64,000 bases of DNA from Pseudoteredinibacter isoporae (GCF_011602085.1 NZ_JAAONY010000002.1:1178001-1242000), one strand, 5' to 3'. Numbered from the stretch's first letter, positions 27,206 to 36,212 are shown. The notes: a model not told the origin generated them from the letters alone. Translations and numbers: made by a program.

Positions 27206-27916
27206 ATGAAAAAGGAGCCCTTGGATACATACCCGTCAAGGTTTCAGCATGAAGCCCTTGCGTTAATTGAAGGATTGGTAAGTATAACCTCCTCAGCTTT
27301 TTATCTGATTGGTGCTAATTCCAAGCACCATCAAACAGTGCGTCACAATTTGCCTTCCGATATTGGAAAGCAATACAGTCAAAAATATCACTCCATGGAC
27401 CCTCTGTGGCCATCCCAATTTAATAACACTTGTGATCGAGTGGTCACGATTGACTCAGTCCTCCCTCAAAACAAACTTCATAAGACGATCTATTACCAGG
27501 ACTTTATGAAGCCGAATAACCATAGGTACGTGGCCGACATTTTATTCAGGCAACAAGGAGAAGTTATCGCAGTCATTAGTTTGATTCGCTCACAAGATAT
27601 TGGACAATTTAGCGAGGAGGAACTTAGCGCACTAAAAACATTGCAACCCTTTTTAGAATTTACTCTAAACTCGATTTACCTTCCCAAACGTTTCAAAAAC
27701 AGAGGAACTCTGGGAGAACGCTTTCAACTTACACCGAGAGAGATTGATGTTTTAGAACGCGCAGTCTCAGGATTAAGTAATAGTGACATAGCAATTGATT
27801 TGAACATTAAATTGTCCACTGTAAAGACTCACCTGATCAGTGTTTTCAAAAAAGCTAAAGTGTCGTCCAGAGCGGAGCTCATTGCGAAAGCTCTAAAGGA
27901 GGTGGAGGTCCGCTGA
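27206..27916 (+). CDS. LuxR-type transcriptional regulator (solo)
   Basis: 236 aa. The C-terminal LuxR/GerE HTH is clear (LTPREIDVLERAVSGLSNSD, LNIKLSTVKTHLISVFKKA). The N-terminal about 160 aa is a GAF/autoinducer-like sensor with YHSMDPLWP, which resembles the D-P element of LuxR-type sensors, but not all AHL-contact residues can be identified. No LuxI synthase is in the window. GGAG lies 8 nt before the ATG. It is divergent from the kinase/aminotransferase pair and is their likely regulator. Ligand unknown. Confidence 0.88.
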   Translation: MKKEPLDTYPSRFQHEALALIEGLVSITSSAFYLIGANSKHHQTVRHNLPSDIGKQYSQKYHSMDPLWPSQFNNTCDRVVTIDSVLPQNKLHKTIYYQDFMKPNNHRYVADILFRQQGEVIAVISLIRSQDIGQFSEEELSALKTLQPFLEFTLNSIYLPKRFKNRGTLGERFQLTPREIDVLERAVSGLSNSDIAIDLNIKLSTVKTHLISVFKKAKVSSRAELIAKALKEVEVR

Positions 27917-28218
27917 GATATTCAGCAAAGCTGGCCATTGGCCTATGGAAATGCATTTTCTTGAGCCCTCCGGTTATACTCCACCTTGAAAAGTCGTCAG
28001 TAAACTGGCACAAGACGATTCCCGTCGTCAAATTAAAAGCACTATAAAATCAACAATACCTTCTTTAAACGCACCCCCCGAGCAGTATTAAGCGGATTCC
28101 CTCAAAACATTTCTACACTATTCAAGTCTAGACATTCAAGATAGCCGCTTTGTACTTTTATCCGGAAGCTTTCAAGCAGAACTACCACTACCAGGTTGAA
28201 TGCTGCTTTACACCTTCT
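27917..28218. other. 302-bp gap between LuxR-type gene and SDR gene
   Basis: The genes on both sides end here (convergent). A small 5-5-5 hairpin overlaps the LuxR stop (27912-27926). No gene, strong terminator or repeat was recognised. Confidence 0.4.
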
Positions 28219-28986
28219 TTAGCCTGTAAAGTTAGGTTGGCCACTGGAAGCCATAACCCCACCGTCAACCGGAAGAATGGCACCATTGATAAAACTTGCA
28301 TCGTCACTTAAGAGAAAAACGATTGGCGCGGCGATCTCTGATGGTTTTGCGGCACGCCCTAGCGGCATACGATTTCGCATCATTGCCATCATTTCTTCGC
28401 TGCCAGTTACAAAACTCGCCATGTCGGTATCTGTCAATGCAGGAGCTACTGCATTGATTCGCACTCCCTGCCCACCTAATTCAAGTGCTAGAGAATGCGT
28501 AAAATTAGTTACTGCACCCTTAGATGCGCAGTATGGACTAAACGCCCATTCTCCGCGAACTCCAGATACAGAAGACACATTAACAATTGAACCTTTCACC
28601 TTTTTAAGGTGCTCAATAGAAAGGTTGATCATGTTAAAAACACCATCAACATTTACCGCCATCACTTTTTTCCAGTCTTCTAAACTCACATCACCAATTG
28701 GCCCGCCCACTACAATGGCCGCGTTATTCACTAGACCGTCCAAACGACCAAATTTTTCCAGATGAGCATCAATCAGCAGCTGTACATCCTCACGATTGCT
28801 CACATCCCCGGGTACCGCCAGAGTATTAATATCTTGATCAATATCTCTTAATACTTCATCCAGTTTGTCTTTTCTGCGTCCAAAAATCGTAACAGACCAA
28901 CCCCGCTGAACCAGGAGCCTGGCTGTAGCTGCTCCCATGCCTGTGCCACCACCGGTTACGATAGCCGCTCTTTTTACAACTGACAT
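28219..28986 (-). CDS. SDR-family oxidoreductase (copy 1)
   Basis: 255 aa classical short-chain dehydrogenase. The cofactor motif is TGGGTGMGAA (TGxxxGxG) near residue 11, NNAA is near 88, the catalytic Ser lies in NVSSVSG and the YxxxK in YCASKGA; the C-terminal AILPVDGG is typical. FGRRKDK after beta-2 suggests NADP(H). AAGGAG precedes the ATG. It is roughly three-quarters identical to the SDR at 29729-30496 and lies in the same operon, separated from it by an AhpD-like gene. Substrate unknown; 3-oxoacyl or ring-alcohol oxidation is common for this type. Confidence 0.92.
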   Translation of the reverse strand: MSVVKRAAIVTGGGTGMGAATARLLVQRGWSVTIFGRRKDKLDEVLRDIDQDINTLAVPGDVSNREDVQLLIDAHLEKFGRLDGLVNNAAIVVGGPIGDVSLEDWKKVMAVNVDGVFNMINLSIEHLKKVKGSIVNVSSVSGVRGEWAFSPYCASKGAVTNFTHSLALELGGQGVRINAVAPALTDTDMASFVTGSEEMMAMMRNRMPLGRAAKPSEIAAPIVFLLSDDASFINGAILPVDGGVMASSGQPNFTG

Positions 28987-29027
28987 GATTTACTCCTTAA
29001 AACTTCAAACTTATCTATATTGATGAT

Positions 29028-29615
29028 TTAACCTGCTATAAACAGCGCTTCTTTGTTCGCGCCATGCTTATCAGCATTAAATTCTTCTACCATTGGAAAA
29101 TCATGGGCTGGATTGGCAACATGACGAACGTACTGCAGTGTCGTATACACGCCAATCACACCAATTGTTTCCAGCAGGGCTTTATCGCTAAAGCCTGCAG
29201 CCCTAGCCTCATACAGGATTTTATCGCTAACAAGGCCGCGATTTCTGACGACTTCATTAGTGAAATTCAATAGAGACTGAGCCTTGCTATCCGATGTCTT
29301 TCCTTCCAACGCCAGCAAAAGTTCCTGCTTGGACAAGCCAACACTTTGCCCAACCTTCATATGTGCATTGACGCAGTAATCACATTTGTTAAGCGCTGAA
29401 GTTAACATTGCGACTTGCTCAATTAATCGAGCGTCCAACTCAGTTGAGGATGCTACCTCTCTATTTAGTGCCAGTATCCCTTTGAGGATACCAGGTGCAT
29501 TACCGAGAACCTTGAAAAGGTTAATCACCGATCCAAATTGAGCCTGCGCTTCGGCAAACGCGTCTTGAGTTTCTTCATTCGCTGTCGAAGGGTCTACATG
29601 CTTAAAACTAATCAT
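29028..29615 (-). CDS. AhpD-like carboxymuconolactone decarboxylase family protein
   Basis: 195 aa. The redox motif C78-DY-C81 followed by H85 (CDYCVNAH), with E66 upstream, matches the AhpD proton-relay/CxxC active site, so peroxidase or disulfide reductase activity is more likely than true decarboxylation. GGAG precedes the ATG. It sits between two paralogous SDR genes with short gaps (113 and 41 nt), all on the minus strand, suggesting one operon controlled by the divergent HxlR regulator. A response to reactive electrophiles or quinones is a reasonable inference. Confidence 0.9.
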   Translation of the reverse strand: MISFKHVDPSTANEETQDAFAEAQAQFGSVINLFKVLGNAPGILKGILALNREVASSTELDARLIEQVAMLTSALNKCDYCVNAHMKVGQSVGLSKQELLLALEGKTSDSKAQSLLNFTNEVVRNRGLVSDKILYEARAAGFSDKALLETIGVIGVYTTLQYVRHVANPAHDFPMVEEFNADKHGANKEALFIAG

Positions 29616-29728
29616 TTCTTTCTCCAGAAGAATTTCCTGAAGCTTTTCTAAAACGAAATGTTTCGCAGCAAATTAGAGAATTAGCAACAGGGTAAAATTC
29701 GCGGGTGTAAGTCTAGCTAGGAAAATAT

Positions 29729-30496
29729 TTATCCAAGGAAATTGGGCTGGCCGCTTGAAGCCATCACTCCACCATCAACGGGTAGAATTGCTCCGGTAAT
29801 AAAGCTGGCATCTTCACTTAAAAGAAAGGCGATAGACGCGGCGACCTCCTCAGGTTTTGCGGGTCGGCCTAGGGGTATCCGGTTTTTCACCATGGCCATC
29901 ATCTCTTCACTTTCGGTGACAAATGTCGCCATATCTGTATCCGTAATAGTGGGTGCAACAGCGTTAATGCGGACACCTTGCCCTCCTAATTCGAGTGCCA
30001 GAGAATGCGTAAAGTTAGTTACCGCGCCCTTAGTTGCACAATAGGGGCTAAAATTCCAGTCTCCACGAACACCGGACACAGAAGATACGTTAACGATAGA
30101 GCCACCCACTTCCTTCAAATGCCCAACAGCCAGATTAATAGTGTTGAAGACGCCATCTACATTAATCTCCATCACCTTTTTCCAATCTTCGAACGTTACT
30201 TCTCCAATTGGGCCGCCAGCAACAACAGCGGCGTTGTTTACAAGGCCATCTAAACGGCCAAATTTGGCCATGTGGGCATCGATAAGATCCTGAACGTTTT
30301 CACGATTACTAACATCACCTGGTACGGCAAGAGTGAATTCTTCATGACCAATATCGGCCAATACTTCCTCGAGTTTTCCTTGTCTGCGACCTGAAATGGT
30401 GACAGACCAACCTCTTTTAACCAGTAACTTAGCCGTGGCAGCCCCCATACCTGAGCCACCACCTGTAATAATCGCTGCTTTTCTATTGTTTGACAT
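29729..30496 (-). CDS. SDR-family oxidoreductase (copy 2)
   Basis: 255 aa classical SDR with TGGGSGMGAA, NNAA, NVSSVSG and YCATKGA motifs and AILPVDGG at the end. Very similar to the 28219-28986 protein along its whole length, including the C-terminal ASSGQPNF, so the two arose by duplication. GGAGAAAA lies just before the ATG. It is first in the SDR/AhpD-like/SDR operon and is divergent from the HxlR gene. Differences cluster in the loop after the cofactor motif and near residues 97-130, which may alter substrate preference. Confidence 0.92.
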   Translation of the reverse strand: MSNNRKAAIITGGGSGMGAATAKLLVKRGWSVTISGRRQGKLEEVLADIGHEEFTLAVPGDVSNRENVQDLIDAHMAKFGRLDGLVNNAAVVAGGPIGEVTFEDWKKVMEINVDGVFNTINLAVGHLKEVGGSIVNVSSVSGVRGDWNFSPYCATKGAVTNFTHSLALELGGQGVRINAVAPTITDTDMATFVTESEEMMAMVKNRIPLGRPAKPEEVAASIAFLLSEDASFITGAILPVDGGVMASSGQPNFLG

Positions 30497-30621
30497 AGTT
30501 TTCTCCTAATCGCAGCGGCTCGCGACCGCAACGTACAATTGGTATTCATTGACACACAAGTTCATTTCTATAAGTGCAAATAGGAGCCCTATAAATAAAC
30601 TGTGTTGTTCTTGTTAATACC

Positions 30622-30637
30622 ACATATAATAATATGT
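30622..30637. promoter_or_regulatory. Inverted repeat, candidate HxlR operator
   Basis: Perfect 6-4-6 repeat ACATAT-AATA-ATATGT in the 228-bp gap between the SDR operon and the HxlR gene. The position, size and palindromy fit a winged-helix dimer site, but no binding consensus for this protein is known. Confidence 0.45.
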
Positions 30638-30724
30638 AGAATTGCTCGAAAATAGTACGCACCTTTTGGTAACCAGAAGTTATCAACAGTGGCTACTCTA
30701 AGCTGATTAGAACGGATGTAAGCA

Positions 30725-31114
30725 ATGCTTGAACTACCTTCAGATAGACAATTGATTTCCGCGAACGTATTTGTTGAAAATTGCCCTGCACGTCACCTGC
30801 TTAATAAAATTTCAGGAAAATGGAGTCTATTGGTGATCGATGCCCTAAGCCGAAACAGTATGAGAAATGGTGAGCTGTTACGACATATAGAAGGGATTTC
30901 ACAAAAAGTACTAACAAAAACTCTAAGAGATTTAGAAGATATGAAACTGATAGCTCGCCATGATCAGCAAACAAATCCACCTCGCGTAGATTATGAACTT
31001 ACGGAACTTGGTAATTCCTTGCGTGAAATAGTATGTTCTCTAGATCGCTGGATCGAAGAAAATATGTTAGATATTGTGACTAATAATCCAGCACTTAAAG
31101 TTACCTACACCTAG
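30725..31114 (+). CDS. HxlR-family transcriptional regulator
   Basis: 129 aa winged-helix protein. The signature NCPARHLLNKISGKWSLLVI near the N-terminus contains the conserved redox-type cysteine used by several HxlR/YodB-like quinone and electrophile sensors. LRHIEGISQKVLTKTLRDLE is the recognition helix region and RVDYELTELG the wing. It is divergent from the SDR/AhpD-like/SDR operon and probably represses it. The ribosome binding site is weak. Confidence 0.9.
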   Translation: MLELPSDRQLISANVFVENCPARHLLNKISGKWSLLVIDALSRNSMRNGELLRHIEGISQKVLTKTLRDLEDMKLIARHDQQTNPPRVDYELTELGNSLREIVCSLDRWIEENMLDIVTNNPALKVTYT

Positions 31115-31157
31115 ACTTTAGGCTGACACCTACACAACTGAGATGGTTCAAAAGAGT

Positions 31158-31280
31158 CTAGTATTTACCACTAGGCGATAGAGCCTTTCCTGTTCCCAAC
31201 ACTGTCGCCGCAATAATTAGTACACTTGCAACCCAAAGCTCAGCAAACAGATCAAACGCCTTCCAGTCGACATCTACACA
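31158..31280 (-). pseudogene. C-terminal remnant of a membrane transporter (possibly DMT/EamA)
   Basis: Forty codons before a stop at 31158-31160 read as one hydrophobic helix, LFAELWVASVLIIAATVLGT, with a charged tail. This looks like the last transmembrane segment of a DMT-type permease. An in-frame stop lies directly upstream and there is no start, so only the tail survives. It sits between the HxlR gene and an IS3-type remnant. Confidence 0.4.
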
Positions 31281-31336
31281 TTATACGTAAAAGTGAGCTC
31301 CGCCCTAAAAATCGAAGCGCGGACTACTCCGATTTT

Positions 31337-31609
31337 TCACGACACATCCAACACTCGTTTTGGGGCTGTTTCAAATACCCCAGGGCTAACGCTCCCAAGG
31401 TGACTGTACCGTCGTTTTCGGTTGCATAACACTTCGATGTCATCGAATATGACTTGCTTCGTTAAATCACGGGTTTTGTAGATCCGTTTTCTAATGCGTT
31501 CTTTTTTCAAACGGCTAAGGAACAATTCTGCTACCGCGTTATTCCAGCAATTTCTACGACAACCCATACTATCTTCCAAGTCATGAAATCTAACAAAGTT
31601 TCCAATCAA
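31337..31609 (-). mobile_element. IS3-family transposase C-terminal fragment
   Basis: About 85 codons matching the end of IS3-group OrfB integrases: GCRRNCWNNAVAELFLSRLKKERI (with the final Glu of the DDE triad), then KRIYKTRDL and a RRYSHLGSVSP stretch. The N-terminal part with the first two catalytic Asp residues is missing, there is no OrfA, and no terminal inverted repeats were found. It is an inactive relic marking an old insertion or recombination point. Confidence 0.85.
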
Positions 31610-31701
31610 AGCTAATGTACTAACTACCTTTACTATGCTCTACACGGCACTTAAAAACTGATTATTCAATGAAGAAGAACCCTTGCATTTCAATTAAAAG
31701 T

Positions 31702-32133
31702 TTAAACTGGAGTTACGCCTTTTTTAAATAAAATATTCCCGTATTTACGCGTATCCCCTGTCATCACCACCGCAAAGGCCTTTTTCGCTCGCTCATAGAA
31801 CTCAAAACGCTCGGCAAACATAATGGCAGGGTTCAATTCACTGTGTTTTTCCAGTGATTGTTTATAGCTGGCTTCTACAGACGGATCACAGCTATCGCCA
31901 GGAACAACCGACATCATGAGCACCGGGTCACTGACATAACTGTCGAGCTCCAGCAAAGGTAGTACAGCATCCAATAACTCTGCGATTTGCAAACCATCTG
32001 CGCGAATAACCGTATCGTTAGTACTTTCACCGGGAAAGTGAGCATCCGCAAAAACAATTTCGTCACCATGTCCCATTCTGTAGAGCGTCGACAGTAGTTC
32101 AGGGCTAAGAAGTGGTGATATACCTTTTAACAT
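31702..32133 (-). CDS. fucU: RbsD/FucU-type sugar mutarotase
   Basis: 143 aa. The N-terminal [18 protein letters not shown], with catalytic His and Asp, and the YGNILFKKG end fit the FucU branch (L-fucose mutarotase) rather than RbsD. It interconverts alpha and beta anomers of fucose or related pyranoses in the cytoplasm. GAGGT lies before the ATG. It follows two GH97 genes by 45 nt, so it probably handles the anomer released from their products. The sugar could be another of similar configuration, such as galactose. Confidence 0.88.
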   Translation of the reverse strand: MLKGISPLLSPELLSTLYRMGHGDEIVFADAHFPGESTNDTVIRADGLQIAELLDAVLPLLELDSYVSDPVLMMSVVPGDSCDPSVEASYKQSLEKHSELNPAIMFAERFEFYERAKKAFAVVMTGDTRKYGNILFKKGVTPV

Positions 32134-32178
32134 GCTTACCTCTTCAAATAATGCAATTGTGGCTAATCACTTTAGTGA

Positions 32179-34137
32179 CTAATTAGGTGTGAATTTAATG
32201 ATGAAACCGCCAGCATTCACGTACGGAACGCTTAATTTTTCTGAGCGGTTAAAACTCGATTTTTCTTTATGGAATACAGCGAATCGGTTTTTATCTGTCC
32301 AAATATCCAACTGGTATGATCCCTCTGACAAAAACGTAAATTGCCCGGATGAGAAAGAGTAGCGCTTTGCATGAGCTGACTCTGCTTGGTAATCACCATC
32401 AATTGCAAACAAATACCACTGAGCCCCCGTTCTTTTGGCGATCATTACCATGCCGCCAATTTGACTGGCCGGCAACACCCGGCTTTCATCCCAAACTACA
32501 GGTAGATCTCTTAGGTATTGCAGAACCGCAGGGCTTTCCGCCTTGAGCACCTCAATATTTTCAGGGCTGAACGAAAAATTTTGAACTCTGGATTCCAACA
32601 AACCTGCCAGTGCCAGCTGATGAGCCGCTGTACTGTGCGAGCTTGCCAGCTTGGTAGGATTAAAACGTACCGGTGTGTAGTCGCCATCACCCAATAAATA
32701 ACGTGTGAACGGCAGGATACTGTTGTGATGTGCATTAATCCAAGCGCGGCGGTGTTCGTATTCCTGCCCCCGTACAGCTTCACGGGTCATTTCATTCGGA
32801 AAGGTAATTGCCAGACCAGTGGGCTTACTGGCGCCATGGAAATTAACCATCAACTTAGCCTCTGCGGCATCGCCTAGTATTGCCTGATATGCACGCACCG
32901 CCGCATAAGACTCCGCATCACCGTATTGGGTATCGAAAAAATCCACCTTGATGCCAACAATGCCCAATGCGTGCAGACGAGAGAAAAATATTTTCCTGGC
33001 CTTGGTCTCAGCGACATCTTTAACATCTATCCATACCCATAAACCAACACCTTTACTCCGAGCGTATTGGCTCAGCCGTTGCAAGCTTGCGAACTTGTCA
33101 TTGTTCGTATCCGCCTCTGCAAAGAAACGTGCCCAGCCATCGTCAATCAAACTGTAGGCAAAGCCCATCTCGGCGGCTGCATCAATATACTGTCGCTGAC
33201 GTTCCGGCTTTGCACCGTATTTTCCTTCCGGCAGCCAGTGCCATAGGGCCACACCAGGTTTTATAAAATCATGCTTATTAAACAAGTTCCTGTCGGGAGC
33301 ATCGCTGAGGCGCTTGATCATATTCGCCTGAAGCAAGGCATTCAGTCCTTTGCCAATACTGACATATCGCCAGGCACTGTGGTGCTTTCTTGTTCCTGGC
33401 CACGATGTATCGTAAAAATCGGCGCACAAAGCATTGCCTTGCTGGGCTTTTCTCAGGCGCAAACCGCTGTCGTTACGTAAATTAGCTTCAGAGATCGAAG
33501 CGTAGTAGCCCTGCCCCAACTCAGCCGTTATGGGCAAACGTAGAATTTGGCCAGACTTAATCGACGTGAGAAGTGAAGACTTATACTGCCCTTCATGAGA
33601 AGAAGAACGCACATCATCTTGATGCCATAAGCGAGCCTGGGCAGGGAACTCAAAACTGCTGTCGTCCCCCAAAAGGGAATACGGCACATCAAGTTCAGGT
33701 TCATAGCGAAAGGCCAATCCAATATTGAACATTCTCAGAGTCAGCCCCAGCTCATACGACTTGTTACCATGTTCGCTGAGCACTTTAAAGCGATACTCCC
33801 GACAAGAAGGGTCTCCGCTACTGGCAGCACACTCAAGCACCTCTGACTCAGAGGTAACAGACTGTATGCTCTCTGCCAGATTAATGGTCGCTTGTCCTGG
33901 AATTTGAACCCGATACCCCAACAAGGAATCCTTTAAGACTTGCGTATCGTTCATCGATACCGAATACAGCAGTTGCCCACCCTGTTGTTTCAAAACAAAG
34001 GCAAGCTCTCCGTTTTCCGACAAAATGGTTTTACTACCGTGAGCGTCAGCCCAGCTGACACTCACCACGGCGGAACCAATAAGACCTAGCAACACGGATG
34101 TGGCGCGAAACCAAAAAGACTTGATCATCGCTGACAT
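32179..34137 (-). CDS. GH97 family alpha-glycosidase (copy 1)
   Basis: 652 aa with an N-terminal signal peptide. GH97 order: N-terminal beta-sandwich, (beta/alpha)8 catalytic domain, C-terminal beta domain. GIKVDFFD near residue 399 supplies an Asp nucleophile, the hallmark of the retaining GH97 branch (BtGH97b alpha-galactosidase type) rather than the inverting SusB branch; TFPNEMTREAVRGQEYE carries the acid/base and calcium Glu residues. Periplasmic release of terminal alpha-galactose (or related alpha-sugar) is expected. TAGGAGG precedes the ATG. It starts 8 bp after its paralogue and precedes the fucU-like gene. Confidence 0.9.
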   Translation of the reverse strand: MSAMIKSFWFRATSVLLGLIGSAVVSVSWADAHGSKTILSENGELAFVLKQQGGQLLYSVSMNDTQVLKDSLLGYRVQIPGQATINLAESIQSVTSESEVLECAASSGDPSCREYRFKVLSEHGNKSYELGLTLRMFNIGLAFRYEPELDVPYSLLGDDSSFEFPAQARLWHQDDVRSSSHEGQYKSSLLTSIKSGQILRLPITAELGQGYYASISEANLRNDSGLRLRKAQQGNALCADFYDTSWPGTRKHHSAWRYVSIGKGLNALLQANMIKRLSDAPDRNLFNKHDFIKPGVALWHWLPEGKYGAKPERQRQYIDAAAEMGFAYSLIDDGWARFFAEADTNNDKFASLQRLSQYARSKGVGLWVWIDVKDVAETKARKIFFSRLHALGIVGIKVDFFDTQYGDAESYAAVRAYQAILGDAAEAKLMVNFHGASKPTGLAITFPNEMTREAVRGQEYEHRRAWINAHHNSILPFTRYLLGDGDYTPVRFNPTKLASSHSTAAHQLALAGLLESRVQNFSFSPENIEVLKAESPAVLQYLRDLPVVWDESRVLPASQIGGMVMIAKRTGAQWYLFAIDGDYQAESAHAKRYSFSSGQFTFLSEGSYQLDIWTDKNRFAVFHKEKSSFNRSEKLSVPYVNAGGFIIKFTPN

Positions 34138-34145
34138 AAGTCCTC

Positions 34146-36074
34146 CTACCTAATCGGCTTAAAACGTAACACCAGGCCACCGTGACTGAAAAACGTCGCC
34201 TCCAGCTTTTGCCCTGGTATAAATTTCGGGTACTCAGTATGGGCAACATCTACGCTGTTTTTATCTGACCACACATCAAGCTGATAACCATTGGCCGTCA
34301 AAAAATCCAGGCTTTCCGGAGTAAAATCAATCGCATTGACACTTTGCTCGATATTCGCACGACCATCGATCACAAACACATACCAGTCGCTCCCACGTCG
34401 CTTGGCCACCTTCAACATGCCAGCGACTTCAGAACCCGCCAACACTTTGACCTCGTCCCAAACAACCGGGAGTTCACGCAGGTAATCGATAAGAGATGGC
34501 TGACTGCTCTGCAAACGATAGATGTCTTCAGGGCTGAAGGAAAAGTTTTGTACTCGCGATTCCAACAAACCTGCCAATGCCAACTGGTGGCTCGCGGTAT
34601 TCCCCGACGCTCCCAATTTGGTGGCATTAAAACGAATGGGTGTAAAGTCGCCTGAACCCAATAAATAACGACTAAACACCAATAAACTGTTGTGCTGTGG
34701 ATTCAAAGCTTCGCGAATATATTCAAACTCCTGCCCGCGAACACCTTCGCGAGTCATTTCATTGGGAAAGGTGTACGCCATTCCAGTGGGTTTGCTGGCC
34801 CCGTGGAAATTCACCATCAACTGAAATTCAGCGGCGTCTTTCAATACGGATTGATAGGACAAAATCGCCGCATAAGATTCCGCATCGCCATATTGCTTAT
34901 CAAAGAAGTCGACTTTAATGCCCGCAATGCCCAGCTTTTGCAATTTGGAAAAAATTATTCTTCGATTAATCGGGTCTCCCAATTCCTCTACTGGATACCA
35001 TATCCAGAGCCCAATACGTTTACCCTCAGCGTAATGACTTAAGTCTGCAATAACGGAATATGGGTCTTTATTACTCGCCAGATCCGGATATCGCTCTTGC
35101 CAACCTGCATCAATCAAGGAGTATTGAAAACCCAGCTCGGCGGCAATATCAATGTATTCTTTTTGTCGTTTGGGCAGAACCCCGAAAGGGCCTTCCGGCA
35201 ACCAATGCCATACCGATTTGCCCACCTTGATAAAATCGCGATCCGCAAATATAGAAGAATCAGGCTTATCGGCCAAACGTTCAACCATATTGGCTGTCAA
35301 TAAGCCGGTTAAACTTTTGCTGATCACGACATAACGCCAAGCACTGTGATGCTGTGCGAATGCCGGCCACGAGGCATCGTAAAAATTCGATTGGAAGCGC
35401 CCTGCCTTGATTTTCTGTAAACGCAGACCACTGTCGTGTAACAAATTGGCTTCGGATATCGAAAGATACAATCCATTTTTCAACTTGGCACCAACAGGGA
35501 GTCGAATCGCTTGATCGGAACTGACCTGTGACAAAGGATATTGAGCGTATTGGCCCTCATGACTGGCAATCGCATCATCGGACTGAAACCAGAGCTGGCT
35601 GGCCGAATTCAAATTAAATTCGGTAAGCTCACCCGCAATCGATTGCTGACCTTCCAATTGAGAAATATAACGGAACGCAAAACCGTCGTTATACAAACGA
35701 AACTGCATTTTCAGATCGTTCAAAGAGGGTTTTCGAGCCTTCACGCGAATATCATATTGTCGACAAAGCAGCTCAACCGAGCCGCAATCGCTCTGACGCT
35801 CAATGCTGATTTTATCGACCGAATCCCCCTGATTAATGAGCGCATCGTTCGCCTCAACGGTGTAACCGAGACGCGCCGCAGGAAGCAGTTGTTGCCCATT
35901 GGCGTTTACTCGATACTGAAGCTGCGTATTCTTGGTGAATAACTCCAGCGTGGTATCACCGTCAACGCTGTGCAGTTCTAATGTATTTGCGAATGCCGGC
36001 GACCCATAGGTCGATAGCCCCAACGCTGACAGGCACAACGCTGTCGCCCTTAACAGGGTTTTCATTTGTCTCAC
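34146..36074 (-). CDS. GH97 family alpha-glycosidase (copy 2)
   Basis: 642 aa with a signal peptide (LLRATALCLSALGLS, cleavage near AFA-N). It has the same architecture and motifs as the neighbouring copy, including GIKVDFFDKQYGDAESYAA and TFPNEMTREGVRGQEFE, so it is also of the retaining Asp-nucleophile type. The two differ most in the N-terminal domain and around the loops after IDxGW, suggesting different substrates or linkages. The GTG at 36074 has GGAG 5 nt before it; an ATG at 36065 is the alternative. It is the first gene of the GH97-GH97-fucU operon and is preceded by the terminator of the iolG-like gene. Confidence 0.9.
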   Translation of the reverse strand: MRQMKTLLRATALCLSALGLSTYGSPAFANTLELHSVDGDTTLELFTKNTQLQYRVNANGQQLLPAARLGYTVEANDALINQGDSVDKISIERQSDCGSVELLCRQYDIRVKARKPSLNDLKMQFRLYNDGFAFRYISQLEGQQSIAGELTEFNLNSASQLWFQSDDAIASHEGQYAQYPLSQVSSDQAIRLPVGAKLKNGLYLSISEANLLHDSGLRLQKIKAGRFQSNFYDASWPAFAQHHSAWRYVVISKSLTGLLTANMVERLADKPDSSIFADRDFIKVGKSVWHWLPEGPFGVLPKRQKEYIDIAAELGFQYSLIDAGWQERYPDLASNKDPYSVIADLSHYAEGKRIGLWIWYPVEELGDPINRRIIFSKLQKLGIAGIKVDFFDKQYGDAESYAAILSYQSVLKDAAEFQLMVNFHGASKPTGMAYTFPNEMTREGVRGQEFEYIREALNPQHNSLLVFSRYLLGSGDFTPIRFNATKLGASGNTASHQLALAGLLESRVQNFSFSPEDIYRLQSSQPSLIDYLRELPVVWDEVKVLAGSEVAGMLKVAKRRGSDWYVFVIDGRANIEQSVNAIDFTPESLDFLTANGYQLDVWSDKNSVDVAHTEYPKFIPGQKLEATFFSHGGLVLRFKPIR

Positions 36075-36096
36075 GATAACTCCAACATTATGTAAA

Positions 36097-36158
36097 AGCG
36101 TTATTTATCGTGTTCACGTATGGAACAAGCTTCTTGGCTTTTATCTGATAAATACGCT
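36097..36158. promoter_or_regulatory. Spaced inverted repeat upstream of the GH97 operon
   Basis: AGCGTTATTTATC at 36097-36109 and GATAAATACGCT at 36147-36158 are complementary apart from one missing base, with 37 bp between arms. They lie within the 103-bp promoter region of the GH97 operon, so a looping operator is possible. Confidence 0.35.
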
Positions 36159-36177
36159 TATTATTTTTAGTGTAAAA

Positions 36178-36204
36178 AAACCCGGGATGAATAAACCCGG
36201 GTTT
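36178..36204 (-). terminator. Rho-independent terminator of the iolG-like gene
   Basis: Stem of 9 bp (36178-36186 with 36196-36204, AAACCCGGG type), a 9-nt loop, and on the minus strand an immediate run of T. It lies 9 nt after the stop at 36213 and separates this gene from the GH97 operon. Confidence 0.88.
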
Positions 36205-36212
36205 GAATGTGT

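Noticed and set aside
28277-28765. Plus-strand open frame (162 codons) opposite the first SDR gene
   Set aside because: Antisense shadow of a clear SDR; the second SDR gives a similar shadow, as expected from their sequence identity.
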